A stretch of 64,000 bases of DNA from Boswellia sacra (Eukaryota; Streptophyta; Magnoliopsida; Sapindales; Burseraceae): the NCBI GenBank assembly GCA_013180625.2, contig SNVD02001400.1:1178001-1242000 (forward strand), written 5' to 3'. This document shows positions 49,076 through 60,837 of this stretch, piece after piece (the first letter of the stretch is position 1; every line of letters begins with the position of its first letter). Below the pieces are notes generated by a model. That model did not search any database, had not been told where the DNA came from, and saw nothing but the letters and a program-made list of their open reading frames with translations. Made by a program: the position numbers and the translations under genes.

Positions 49076-50596
49076 CCGCTTCTTCCCGTCACACAACTTG
49101 GAATCGAAAGTCTTATCGTTTCTATTTAAGAAGGGCTCATGTACATACATAATGGATCCAAAAATGGGATAAAAAAAAAGATATTTTCTGCCAAGCCACA
49201 ACGAGGTTAAGTTTGATTCGTCCATTTCACTTTCTCGAGAGTGATATTTTTCTTTTATGTTGTGATCTGTCGGCACTTCGAATTCTATTTCTATGTGCGT
49301 AATTAATTATCTTGTCATTATAATCCTAATTATTATTAATATATATATATTTTTTTGTTGGTGCGAGTAGTTTTCACCAGCTATTTCGTCTTTTTATATT
49401 CTTTCTTTTCACGATTCATATCACTTCATATATATGATTAATCCACGTCTGCAACTTGGAGAGAAGAGATTTGACATTGACCCACTTCACAAAAATTGAA
49501 CCCCAAAAATATGTTCATGATTAATTGCACATTAATTAATATATGATCATTAATAGTGCATCTACAGTGTGCTAGCTTTTTTGTTCTACAATCAAAGTTG
49601 TTGACAAAATATCTGTTACCCAGCTTTATTTACAAGTCTCTCCGCTATCGTCCATTTGTGGACTCTATAATTAATTAATTTAATTTAATTATTTTTATTT
49701 TTATGAATATTAGAATATAAGTTAATTAGTATTTGTGGAGGTGCATGCATATTGTATTTGGATCACATATTATACAATTTTTCTTTAATATAAAAATTTA
49801 GAGATAGAGTAGTATTGTATATAAAATTGAATGTTTGGGATTGAGTTTTACTCCTACTCGGTTGAGTAAGGTTTGGTTCAAATTTGTAAATTTAAAAATT
49901 AACAATTGGGTTATCGTGTTTATGCAGTGTATAATTTATATTTGGCGAGTTCAAAAACAGCTCAGAGCCTCAGAGGAGTTTATCTGAGATAGAATTTCAT
50001 TTCAATTAATTATTGTTCGACTGTACTCTTAATTTTCTTTTTAATTTTATAATATTTGAATTTTTTAAATGACTAAATTTTTAATTTTTTTTTAAAAGTT
50101 GGTAAAAATTCAAAAATATTTAAAACATCATGTAACAACATACAGTTACGTAAACGTACATGTATGATAGATATAAATAAATGCATTATTAGATATGATA
50201 TCTACTTCGTACTACTTAATAATTCTCAAAAGAAAAAAAAATTATATTTGGATGTTAAATCCTGATTATTTCACAATTATAGCCATTAATGGTGTCTAAA
50301 TCTTCTGATTGAAATTCCCGTACAAAATACTTCTCCCAATTGTAAGATGAACAAATCAAAATATTTTTCGAGGAAATTAAGAAAAAAACGTATTTTGAGG
50401 AAGTCAAAAGGGGAGCGAAATTGAGCCGCGTAAATACTACGAGGCTGGCAAGGACGCATAAAAAAGAAAGGCAAGGGCAAAAGAGTAAAAGAGCAGGAAG
50501 AGGGAGATCTCCTAGATTGGAACAATGATAGACAGAACATCACTAGAAACCGAGAAAAACTAGAGTCCCTTGGGGTGGCTGGCTTCCCCCACGTAA
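49076..50596. other. Intergenic, upstream of the CIPK gene
   Basis: AT-rich with short homopolymers and TA runs. No coding sequence was recognised. The last 200-300 bp are likely the CIPK promoter. Confidence 0.5.
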
Positions 50597-50604
50597 TATA
50601 AAAA
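50597..50604 (+). promoter_or_regulatory. TATA box of the CIPK gene
   Basis: TATAAAAA 113 bp upstream of the start codon, preceded by CCACGTAA, an ACGT-core (ABRE/G-box-like) site at 50589-50596. A transcription start near 50630 would leave a leader of about 80 nt. Confidence 0.5.
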
Positions 50605-50709
50605 CCTGAAAAGCAGGCATCGAGGTCCTGTCCCGTGCACTCTCTCTTGGGTTTGTGTTGTGGTAGTCTCCACCCCTGCCCCTCTCTTCCCGTAACCCAC
50701 GAGCCAGTC

Positions 50710-52080
50710 ATGGAACCAGGGGCTCACCTCACACCCACCCCACGCCCCCCTCCTCCCCCTCCACCTCCACCTCCAGTACACTCCCCTGTCCCTACCCTTC
50801 TCAACAAATACCAAATGGGCCGCCTCCTTGGCCGTGGTAGCTTCGCCAAGGTCCACCAGGCTAGGTCCGTTGTTGACAACAGCCTCGTTGCTATTAAGGT
50901 TATTAATAAGGACGCCAATCTTGATCTCAACATGGAGGCGCGGATTGTCAGAGAAGTTGCGGCCATGCGTCGCCTTCAGCATCATCCTCACGTGCTTAAA
51001 ATCCACGAGGTCATGGCCACCAAGACCAAGATCTACCTCGTCATGGAATTCGCCTCCGGGGGTGAGTTGTTCTCCAAGGTCTTGCGCCGTGGACGGCTTA
51101 ATGAGCCCACCGCCAGGCGCTACTTTCAGCAGCTTGTTTCGGCGCTCCATTTCTGCCACCAGAACGGGGTGGCTCACCGTGACGTCAAGCCGCAGAATCT
51201 TCTTCTTGATCAAAATGGGAACTTGAAAGTTTCTGACTTTGGGTTGTCGGCCTTGCCGGAACAGCTGAAGAACGGACTTTTGCATACGGCTTGTGGGACG
51301 CCGGCCTACACGGCTCCGGAGGTGGTGGCTCGGCGGGGATATGATGGAGCGAAAGCGGATGCATGGTCTTGTGGGGTTATATTGTATGTGTTGCTTGCAG
51401 GTTATTTGCCGTTTGATGATAGCAATCTCTTGGCCATGTACAAGAAGATCCAACGAAGAGAGTATCAATTCCCATCTTGGATATCTAAGCAAGCAAAATC
51501 CATTATCTTTCAGCTCCTTGATCCGAATCCCAAGACAAGAATGAGCATAGAAGCGTTAATGAACCTTTCCTGGTTCAAGAAATCATTGCAGCAGCTGACG
51601 CCAGAACAAGAGAGTAGTTTTTTTAAACCGGACTTAGCTTTAGGTGGTAAAGATAGTAAATTTGACATGCTTTCGGGGAAAGCTCCAGTGAATGCATTTG
51701 ATATAATCTCTTTATCGTCAGGGTTGGATTTGTCAGGGCTGTTTGAGGCGAAAAGGAAGATGGAGAAGAGATTCACAACTGTGGAGAAGATGGAAAGGGT
51801 GGAGCAGAAAGTGAAGGATATTGGTGAAAGGATGGGATATAGGGTGGAGAGGGGCAAGTGTGGAAGTGTTATAGGATTGGGGAAGCAAGGGAAGATGGTG
51901 TTGATTGTTCAAGCGTTGGAAATTGCACCAGAGATGTTATTAGTGGAAATGAAAGTCCCTACTGATGGTTGTTATGGTGGTGGTTCCATGGAGTTTGAAG
52001 AGGTTCATTGGCAGGATTTGCAGGTGGGGCTTCAGGATATTGTTCTTTCATGGCATAACAAAGATGTGATTGTCATGTAA
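50710..52080 (+). CDS. CIPK4: CBL-interacting protein kinase, CIPK4/CIPK7 type
   Basis: Ser/Thr kinase (SnRK3) activated when a Ca2+-loaded CBL protein binds it, linking calcium signals to transporters and stress responses. The ORF is intronless and encodes 456 residues. The upstream in-frame GTG at 50635 is not a plausible start; the first ATG (50710) gives the family-like N-terminus, here with ten consecutive prolines (13-22). The kinase domain starts at about residue 34 ([15 protein letters not shown]). It shows Lys63, HRDVKPQN (Asp158), DFG (Asp176), an activation loop with [15 protein letters not shown], and [15 protein letters not shown]. The NAF/FISL motif begins [15 protein letters not shown] at about 328, followed by a phosphatase-interaction-type region. 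The end DIVLSWHN resembles Arabidopsis CIPK4 closely. CIPK4 and CIPK7 are duplicates in Arabidopsis, so this gene may be co-orthologous to both. Confidence 0.96.
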   Translation: MEPGAHLTPTPRPPPPPPPPPPVHSPVPTLLNKYQMGRLLGRGSFAKVHQARSVVDNSLVAIKVINKDANLDLNMEARIVREVAAMRRLQHHPHVLKIHEVMATKTKIYLVMEFASGGELFSKVLRRGRLNEPTARRYFQQLVSALHFCHQNGVAHRDVKPQNLLLDQNGNLKVSDFGLSALPEQLKNGLLHTACGTPAYTAPEVVARRGYDGAKADAWSCGVILYVLLAGYLPFDDSNLLAMYKKIQRREYQFPSWISKQAKSIIFQLLDPNPKTRMSIEALMNLSWFKKSLQQLTPEQESSFFKPDLALGGKDSKFDMLSGKAPVNAFDIISLSSGLDLSGLFEAKRKMEKRFTTVEKMERVEQKVKDIGERMGYRVERGKCGSVIGLGKQGKMVLIVQALEIAPEMLLVEMKVPTDGCYGGGSMEFEEVHWQDLQVGLQDIVLSWHNKDVIVM

Positions 52081-52247
52081 ACTGGGGTTGTTGGATGTCA
52101 GGGGAAATCATTTCCGCTCCACTGATCTTGTACATGAATTTAGATTTTCTTTATAAGTGTTCTAGGTGGATTCTGGTTTCTGACTTGTTTCGGTTTGATC
52201 TTGATATTGTAAATTAAAATTTTTTTCTAGTTTGGTAGCTTTAGTCC

Positions 52248-52253
52248 AATAAA
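52248..52253 (+). terminator. Poly(A) signal of the CIPK gene
   Basis: Canonical AATAAA about 165 nt after the stop codon, preceded by T-rich sequence. Confidence 0.5.
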
Positions 52254-53752
52254 GTTTCTGTTTGTTTCTTCATCATCAGCTTGTATGCTCTCGCCTCCAC
52301 TTCAAGACAACAAACTTTTCTGTTCTCCTATGTAAAAAAATTGTGCTAAACTGAATGTTCTGTGCTCCATAAATGGAGGTGTTTCCATAAGTGGAGAGAC
52401 TAAAGTCTACTTGTGGCGCCCAAATGATATGTTAACAAATTTGTGTTAACCTATTCAAGTTTTTATCTGTAAAACGTGAAGTCTAGATGATGGTACAAGC
52501 TCTCAGGTTTCCCAAATATTTTGATATCATGTTCTTTTGGTTTGGTCAATTGCGGTAAAAAATTTACCATGCGAGATAAATGTGCTTCTCTTCAAGCCTA
52601 AGTATGAAGAAACTGACCAAGAGCAGGGTCTTTGAATAAACCTAAGAAAGAAGTGTTGTTCTTAGTCAAGCAGGCCTTGTAATTTCAGTATCATGATTTT
52701 TTTTTGTTTATTTTATTTAGTGTACTAATGGACGCATTTGTAGCAACAGTCAAAAAACGATGCCCATTGATCGGCAATGCTTCTGTAACAAACACTCAAT
52801 ATTTAGGAAGCTTTTAGGATCCAAATTATCAGGAAATATTATAACAGGTTTACCAATCAATTATTTGGCGGGGTTGGGAAACAGATTTAGGTTGAGCATA
52901 TCACTTGTTGCTGTAATCAGGTACTGAGATCTACAAGTGCCTGATTCCTAGGCCCAAGCATAGGCCTGCAGGTTACTGCAACAAGGATGACTCTTACGTT
53001 AACGCAAAACTCTGAGGAAACGGTTTCCATGGTTGGGGTCACCCTAACGCTTAATCTGTTTCTATAAATAAGAGCCCACTTCCTCGCAGCTTGGATCCAG
53101 AAATCACTCATGAAATTCTAGCTCAGCAAGATTTGGAGGCAAGCACTTAAAATGTGCTTCTGGGTTGAGGGCAACTATATATGCTAAAATGAATCATACT
53201 GAGTGCAACCATTGCTAAGGATATAAGATAGAGGTCCCAAGTAAACGCTGTAAATCCTCCATACGACTCAAGACTGATGCCAAAAGGAAACATCATAAGA
53301 TATATGGACTTTTGTGTGTGAGCACATCGCACAGGCATGTGTTCTTGAGCAGCAGACATTCTAAAAATGTTTTGAGTATATTACAAGTTTACAACCATAG
53401 ATAAGGGATACAAATAGCGAGTTTTGTTATTCATATGGGCTAACAATACAAATTGATTTACATAATTCTCTGTGTAACTTGACAAAGCATAAATTCCACA
53501 ACTCCTAGGAGCCACTAAAACTGGCAACTGGCTGTCTATAGATCCTAATCCCAGTGTTTTCAAGTGCACATATAATCTGCGATGCTAATATTGTCATGGA
53601 CAGGGATTACTACAGTAGACTTGCTGCCATATATCTGCAAGGAGTTCCAATCAAAACTGTATACCTGCTCATTGTTTGAGCTTACCCAACCATGAAATGG
53701 TACATCCAGTCAGAGATTCCATACTCAAAAAAAGTAGTTGCAGAGAAAATAT
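52254..53752. other. Spacer between convergent CIPK and PPR genes
   Basis: 1.5 kb tail-to-tail spacer holding both 3' UTRs. A 70-codon minus ORF with one hydrophobic segment (53359-53147) is present but has no recognised family. Confidence 0.5.
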
Positions 53753-56350
53753 CTAAGGATCATCATCATCATCCACTCCAGCCACAGATGAGAGTGCCGA
53801 CATCCATGCCTGCAAACCACTTTCAGCATCCTTCATCCTCCTTAATTCCAGCTTGTTAACAGCCTGCTTTGGTACTCCACACTTCATTAGAACAGCTCCA
53901 AGTGATTTGAATGTACAATCATCAGGTTGAATGGAAGCACCAATCATTTCCTTAAATGTTCCAACAACCTCCTTAAATCTGGCATTCAATGCATACAACC
54001 CAAGCACATTATTGTAACTCAATAAATCAGTTATAAGCCCCAGTTCTTTCATCTGTTTTGCAATGCGAGTGGCTTCTTCAAACCTACCATTTCGCTTGTA
54101 CATAATCAACATCATTGCAAATGTAAATTCATTCGCCTCCCCCTTTTTCTTCAATTTCTCAAAAATCTCTTCTGCTTGTCTAACCATAGATCGTTCACTG
54201 TAGAGGTCAATCATACAATTTGAGGTGTATACATCAGGATGCACCTCTAATGATTGAAGCATTTGGTAAGTCTCTTGTGCTTCTTTCAGGTAACCAACTT
54301 TGGTGTAGAGCTTAATTAAGGAGTTGTATATAACAGCATTTGCAGGCAATCCAGCTCTTCTCATTGCATCAACATAGAAAATAGCTTCCTTAACACTTCC
54401 AACATCTGCAAAAGCATTAATCATTACACCAAAGACAACAACATCAGGCTCCACATTAAACTGAATCATCTCCTTATATAGCTCCTCTGCCATTTGCAAC
54501 TGCCCTAACTTAACAAAGCTTGAGATCACAGCACAATATGGGACGCAATCACTGACCAGTCCTGCCTCCTGCATCTTCCTCAGGTAGGGTTTTGCCATAT
54601 GTGGCAAGTCGGCACCGGCTAAAATTTGTACAAGGGAGTTATAGGTACATTTGTCTGGAACTACACCATGACTCTCCATGCTATCAAATAACTGACATGC
54701 TTTTTCATAATTCTTTCCCATCCCGTATGCCTTTATCATCACATTGAACTCAAGAACCGTCAGCTTCTTCAATTCTTGACAACAAATGAAAACTCTCTCA
54801 GCTTCCATAACGTGCCCTCGCTCCCCATATGCATCAATGTTGGCAGAATAACCCTCAGAACTCATATTTCCTGCAAGATGAAACCTTCTAAACCATAACC
54901 ATGACTTCTCCAACATCCCAGATTCAATATACATTCTATTCAAAGCTGACTGGGTATATTCATCGATCTCAAGATCCTTACTATCCATCTCTGCAACAAG
55001 TTCTTCAGCTTCACATACCATAAGCCTTATTGAGTAGGCATACAAAAGAGTACGGTAACTCACAAGATCCGGTTCAAGGCATGCCTCCTTCATCTTAGAA
55101 AAATAGCTTGCTGCACTGTTTATATCGTCATGCTTAGCATGGAGAAAAATGAGAATGTTATATGTTCTGGTATCAGGAGGGCATTGAAGCTCCTTCATCT
55201 TCTTCACCAACGAATCAACTTCTCCTAACTGATCATGGTTTCCATAAATGTATATCATCGTATTGAACGTCACAGTGGTTGGAACAATCCCATCTTTGAG
55301 CATCTGAGCAAAAGTTTCAGAAACCTCTTCAAGTTGCCCTGCCTTCCCATATGTATCAATCAGTGTATTATAGGTGTACGTGCTTAAACAACCTTGTCCA
55401 TGTGATCTACTTTTTACTCCACCAATCATCATTTTATCAGTTCCCTCATGCCTCGAACATTGTCTAGATGACCACTTCTTGAAAAACTCCTCGGCCTTTT
55501 GGAAATCCCCAGCCTTTTTATACATTTGTACAACAATCCCCATTGTTACCTCATCGGGCTCCATCCCTTGTTCATTCATCCTCTCAAGCCAACGAACCGC
55601 CTCTTCCTTATGCCCACTTTTGCTATAAACGTCAATCAATGTACCAAAAGTAGAATTAATTGGAGCAATGCCTTTAACACTCATCTCATCCAACAAACTC
55701 TCAACATAACTCCACTTTTGAGCTTTCCCCAAAATCCTAAGCATGATATTATAGTGAATCACATTCAGCTCATAACATCCTTTTTTCTTAAACCACTCAA
55801 AAATCTCTGAAGCTCTCTTCCAACTTGACTGCTCCTTCAAAATAATGCTTCTCTCTTTGCTACTAATCTTCTCCGCCCATGGCTTCAAAGCCTCATCCAA
55901 ATCTTTAACCGTCTCCAAAGCCTGCAGCATTAACGGAATGCACCCACCATAAGACGCCCGTTTCGTCGAACATGTGGTCTGCACTTTACCGTTAACTTTA
56001 ACTCCTCCACATCCACCGCCACGGTTTCTTTTACTATAGAATCTAGCATCAACCCTCGTGTTTTTTCTCTGTTCCCTAACTGGGTTTTGGTCGGAATTTT
56101 GTTCCTTCAACTCAGGTTCGTGGACCACCACTCTTGGTTTGTCATAGTTATTATTATGTCTATGAAGCTTCTTGACTCCCACATTAGAATTCTGAAGCAA
56201 AGTTTGATTGCGTTTATTGATGGTTCCTATACTATGTTCTAGCCCAGAAACTGAAACTGAAACTGAAGCTCCAATGTTGTTGGATGGCGAGGTTTTAGTG
56301 GAACACAAAATTTGGAAATAACCCGTGTCTAACTGGAGCTTCACAAACAT
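53753..56350 (-). CDS. P-class pentatricopeptide-repeat protein, At3g23020-like
   Basis: Predicted organelle RNA-binding protein. Uninterrupted ORF of 865 residues. The first about 110 residues are Ser/Asn/Thr-rich and basic without repeats, compatible with a plastid or mitochondrial targeting region. From about residue 195 the protein is a continuous run of about 35-residue helical pairs, with typical cores such as YNTLIDTYGKAGQLEEV, FNTMIYIYGNHDQLGEV, YNSLIKLYTKVGYLKEA and FAMMLIMYKRNGRFEEA. I estimate 15 or more P-type motifs. The C-terminus ends in Asp-Asp-Asp-Asp-Asp-Pro, with no E or DYW editing domain and no SMR domain. It matches my recollection of At3g23020 in length, start (MFVKLQ) and neighbourhood. 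The RNA target is unknown. The start codon follows an A25 run on the coding strand. Confidence 0.93.
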   Translation of the reverse strand: MFVKLQLDTGYFQILCSTKTSPSNNIGASVSVSVSGLEHSIGTINKRNQTLLQNSNVGVKKLHRHNNNYDKPRVVVHEPELKEQNSDQNPVREQRKNTRVDARFYSKRNRGGGCGGVKVNGKVQTTCSTKRASYGGCIPLMLQALETVKDLDEALKPWAEKISSKERSIILKEQSSWKRASEIFEWFKKKGCYELNVIHYNIMLRILGKAQKWSYVESLLDEMSVKGIAPINSTFGTLIDVYSKSGHKEEAVRWLERMNEQGMEPDEVTMGIVVQMYKKAGDFQKAEEFFKKWSSRQCSRHEGTDKMMIGGVKSRSHGQGCLSTYTYNTLIDTYGKAGQLEEVSETFAQMLKDGIVPTTVTFNTMIYIYGNHDQLGEVDSLVKKMKELQCPPDTRTYNILIFLHAKHDDINSAASYFSKMKEACLEPDLVSYRTLLYAYSIRLMVCEAEELVAEMDSKDLEIDEYTQSALNRMYIESGMLEKSWLWFRRFHLAGNMSSEGYSANIDAYGERGHVMEAERVFICCQELKKLTVLEFNVMIKAYGMGKNYEKACQLFDSMESHGVVPDKCTYNSLVQILAGADLPHMAKPYLRKMQEAGLVSDCVPYCAVISSFVKLGQLQMAEELYKEMIQFNVEPDVVVFGVMINAFADVGSVKEAIFYVDAMRRAGLPANAVIYNSLIKLYTKVGYLKEAQETYQMLQSLEVHPDVYTSNCMIDLYSERSMVRQAEEIFEKLKKKGEANEFTFAMMLIMYKRNGRFEEATRIAKQMKELGLITDLLSYNNVLGLYALNARFKEVVGTFKEMIGASIQPDDCTFKSLGAVLMKCGVPKQAVNKLELRRMKDAESGLQAWMSALSSVAGVDDDDDP

Positions 56351-56354
56351 GTTC

Positions 56355-56470
56355 TTTTTTTTTTTTTTTTTTTTTTTTTGGTTGCCCGGGGGGGTTTGGT
56401 GTTGGGTTTGTGTTGGTGTGGGGGGAGGGGTGGGCCGGGGGGCGCGGGGAAGGGGAAGGGGGAAAGGGGA
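56355..56470 (-). promoter_or_regulatory. Extreme-composition leader/promoter of the PPR gene
   Basis: A 25-base T run (56355-56379) is followed by about 90 bases of almost pure G with a few T, C or A, including several GGGG runs (GGGGGGG at 56389, GGGGGGAGGGG, GGGGGG). On the coding strand this is a C-rich tract, then A25, then the ATG. The G-rich strand could form quadruplexes. It may be a natural CT-rich leader or a sequencing/assembly weak point. Confidence 0.5.
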
Positions 56471-57645
56471 GGGAGATGACGTTTGAGAATGATTAGAAGA
56501 ATTCTGAATTGTGATTATGGTGAAGTTTGAGAATATGGTGGGTGCCTCTACTCGTTTGGCATTTCGCCTTCCTTGAGTTCGGGTAAGGATTGGCTCACAC
56601 TAACAGTCTTGAGCGGGTTTTGGTCCTGCTTAGCTTATAGTTGTTGCTTCAACTGGCACTGACGGATAGCCTCTTAAACGTTTAAGTTACAATTCCAAAT
56701 TCTAATTTGTTTCCATTGCTTAATTAAACCCTAATTATTTTGTTTTATTAATTAAAAAGTTTAATGTCAGAGACTCAGAATGTCAAAATTACGTTTAACA
56801 GATTTTCAAAACCTTTAGATGGAATAACTCAACTTATAGTGTATTTGAAAAAAAAAAAATTGACATTCATAAATCTATATTTAATACACTCAATAGTTAT
56901 CAAATTTATCCAACATCTTATAGGACATTTTAACTGAAAAAATCTCTCATTAGACAGCTCATATTTACACCATTCTGAAGATCGTGTCAAGAATTTTTCA
57001 CGACATATGTACTTTTACATCTCAAATTAGCAGATACTTTTGTCTAGATGACTTGAACTTAGATGATAAGAAAATTTTAAACTAACTAAAAACACATTGT
57101 TATTGACCCCTAAAAATTAGCTTTTTCATTTTATTTCACAAAATACTATTTCGGTTTTGTTTTGAATTCAACCCTATGGATCAAATTCAAATTTATTGAA
57201 TTTGATTATTAAGCATTTTACTTTATTATGAAAATTCCCAGCATAATTTATTCAGACCTGCTAATATGCTTTTCATTCCAACCGACCTCTATACAGCTAT
57301 GGAATGCACGTGACGAGCAATCGTTGTTAATATGCAGTGAATTTTGTAGTTCACGTTTTGTTTTAGATAGGTTTTTATTCCATACGTAACTATATTAACC
57401 ATACAACTATGTTACAATTTTATACGAACAGTAATTTCCATTGAAAGGTTTGAGTTCTATTTCAAGGCAAGTACATAGTTACACTAAGCGGTGGTACATA
57501 ACCAAGCACAAAACATTGCCATTACTGAGACTGATAGATTTACATGAGTAGGCCATAGAATCAGCTTCACCCATATCAGGGAGATAATTTTGTTTACAAG
57601 TGGATTTGACCTTCAAAATACTTCAACAATCAGGGTTTAAAGCTT
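56471..57645. other. Spacer between PPR and AARE genes
   Basis: Upstream region of the PPR gene and 3' region of the AARE gene, both on the minus strand. No further gene recognised. Homopolymer A run at about 56848-56857. Confidence 0.5.
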
Positions 57646-60600
57646 TCAAAAGCTGGCACATTTACAGTACTTCTTGAACCATAATCCAATATTGAGAAAG
57701 CTTTCAAAGTCAGATTGTGGACTGCATAAATGCAAAATGAATCAGAGTTAGCAACAAATATGGCATTAGCCTCACACTAGCTGTGGTTATATTGGGTAGA
57801 ACATATGGCATGTAGGGCACATTTTTACCTTTCAATTGCATGAACGTCGTTGGGGAACATTATGACTTTTGTCTCAACGCCCTTCTCCTTCAAAGCCCGT
57901 GCATACTGGATATTTCAAACACAAAACCACTCAAACAACTACAAGAAAGGACTAACGAAAGGACAATGTTTCCAGTTAAACTTGTTTCTTTACCTTCTTC
58001 CCATTGTAGAGTAATCAAGTAAAAATTGAAGCTCTCGAAGCAGTTGTCAATAAAAAACCAAATAGATTTTCACCATATATCATACTTAAAAAGGGGAACA
58101 GAGTATCTTACTTGCAAGCCATTAGAAGCTGGGACACGAAGATCCTGAGCACCTATAAGAAAGATTGTTGGTGTTTTAACCTGGAGAGATCACCAGAAGA
58201 TGAAGTTCAGCCCTTTATAGCAACCACCAATTTGACACTTCCAGATTCTTTGGAATACATATTATTCTTTAGAAGGGAGACAAGTTGGCAATCCTTCGCT
58301 TCCCTCTTAAGAAGCAAGAACAATAAAGCATGCCAATCACACATAGGTTATTGACCAATTTAACTATGATATTCTTAAGTTGGTTTCAAGAATGAAAGCA
58401 ACAATGTCTGACGAAATGCTTGCTGGATGCTTTCTTGAGCTATCAATGCTGGAGTAGCTGTTGGATGAGGTTCTGTTGCAGCGATTTTTATTTGGATATT
58501 TATTACTGACTAGAGCCTCACTTCCACTCTCATGTGCTTCTGTCATACTTTCCTGAATCAACAACCAAAATTAGTGATAGAAAGTGGTTCACATACCTTG
58601 TAGATGTGTGATATAGGAGACTTGCTGTGCAAGAGAGTCAAATGCTCAGGTGAAGGTGACTCTGTGTAGATATCTTTCCCCTTGCTCCCATACGATTCCA
58701 CATAACACCAGTCAGGGATATCTGTCGTACCAACCATCAGTGCAAGGTTACAAACAGGATTCCTCACAGCAGCTGCAACAAACTTATCTGGTGCCTGAAT
58801 ATAGTTAAAAAAAGATGTTCTGAGTATATTTCTGTCCAGTTGAGAAGACATATCTCCAGACTACAAAAGAACACCTTAACATCAGGACACATCAACAGAA
58901 AAATTAACACACCTGACCAATTAAATGAGTAGTTAGAAAGCCACCATGGGAGCCGCCAAGAACAGTTATTTTGGATGGGCTACCAAGTCCCTTGTCAATA
59001 ATATGATCTATAGCCGTGAGTACATCATTGACATCCTGTGCACGATCAGCCAAGAGATTAGAACAAACAATTAAAAGAAAACCGTTTCCAGAACTTAGTC
59101 ATGAAAATCATTTGCTAACAGAAAACAGGAACTACACAAAGTGTGCACAAATAAACTAGGTTGAGAACAAGCACCTGGGACCCAACTTTCCCCGGAAGAG
59201 ATTGCAGTGCTTCCTCACCAAATCCCAACGAACCTCTGTGGTCAACCATCATGTTAGGAAAAGCTTGAATCAAGGTTAACGTCAGACATTTGTTACTTAC
59301 ATGAGATGATATTTGAAAGAGAATATATGCAAAGGGAGCTTTTATTCCCGATAATCTTTCTTGTCAACTATATTTTTATGAAAATTCCTTTAAATTTGTT
59401 AGATATTTAAATGCTCAGAAATTCTAATTCAAAACGCTGATCCTATTTTAGATCAAAGCAATTTATGCACCCTGGTTTGATACAAGTTATCCTAAATAAT
59501 TATATTTCTTCCCTTCACACAGGAAAACAGCACTTCCCCATTCCGTCCTTTCAACAGCATCCATATTTTATTTTTTTCCTTTTATGGAGGGGTTGCATGG
59601 AATAGAAAAAGAATTTATATATCAGGGTCAAGCAGTTTGGGTGAGTGAATTAAAGCACGATTTAGCAGGAGAGAGCATATATAGCTTGAGATTTAGACCA
59701 TAACTGAGTTAAATAAGGTAAGGGTAATGTTCAACTAACCTGTAATTTACGATCAGCAAGCTGTAGCCAATTGAAGAGAGAAAAGCCAAAGACTTTGAAA
59801 AGCTTGACAATGACACAGAATGTGGGCCCCCATGAAGGACTACAATCATTGGATCAAATGCATTCTCTCTCTTAAATTTGGATGAGACGAATATAGCTTC
59901 AAAGGGTTTCTTGGCACCTGGAATGAATTAAACCCATATGCAGCAGCCTCAAAGATCATGTTCACACAAGTACTTATGATAAAAAGGTTTGATTATAATA
60001 CCAAAAACTTCAAAAATAAATGCACCACTCAACAACTCAGGTATTAATATTTTGCATCTGTACAGTTCTAGAGCAGATCCTTTCGAAATATCCTAACAAT
60101 TGCATCATCGATGATGTCCAACCACCTGAGTCCCTAAAATTCATTATCAATTCTACTTAGTAGAACCTCGACCTCTGGATTCTTTCAATGACTTATTTCC
60201 TCAGATAACGCTCTGGTTTATACATGCAAGTTGCAAGATACAGACTTCAACGTATTCCATTACAAAATATGCCCAATGGTTGATATGGTAAATTAATGAA
60301 CTAGAAACAGTAAGTAAATATATGTAAAAAAGAGATTTCTTTTCTTCTTCTTAAGGTGGCTCCATTCCAAAACTCAAGAAACTTCTCCATCTTTATGATC
60401 AATAAGCAATAATTAAGATAAGTGCATTAGACCATCAATAAGAAACATCACTTGTGTCCAACTAACCTTGTCCAAGGCATAGTATTGAGCAAAGAATAAT
60501 TAAGTTTTCTATCAACCAAAATTACAATGTAATACCTCTTGTTAAGTTATCGGCGACATCCTTGACTGGAATTTTCATTATATCGAATTTAAGACATGAG

Positions 60601-60797
60601 AGCAAAGATCTAACCTGCACCAAGGAGAGGCTTCATTAATATAGTATAAGAATTTTAGGATAATATTAATCCCTGGCATTCACTCATGTAATATGTTGCA
60701 AATGTAAAGGAATAGACCTTGTCAGAGTATCTGAATATGGGGCTTGATACATCAAACCAATTCCAAGCACCATTCTTATTTTCATTCTCAACAAGAC

Positions 60798-60837
<40 letters not shown>

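Noticed and set aside
49004..49276. 90-codon minus ORF across the right end of the 8.6-kb MULE
   Set aside because: It spans the element border and the target duplication, so it cannot be an old gene; no domain.
50635..50709. Upstream in-frame extension of the CIPK gene starting with GTG
   Set aside because: Not an ATG; the first ATG at 50710 gives the family-like N-terminus and a sensible leader after the TATA box.
50560..51492. Long minus-strand ORF (310 codons) overlapping the CIPK gene
   Set aside because: Antisense shadow of a GC-rich kinase domain; no recognisable protein sequence.
53147..53359. 70-codon minus ORF with a hydrophobic segment between CIPK and PPR
   Set aside because: No family recognised; it falls where the 3' UTRs of the convergent genes are expected, and AT-rich DNA yields such ORFs by chance.
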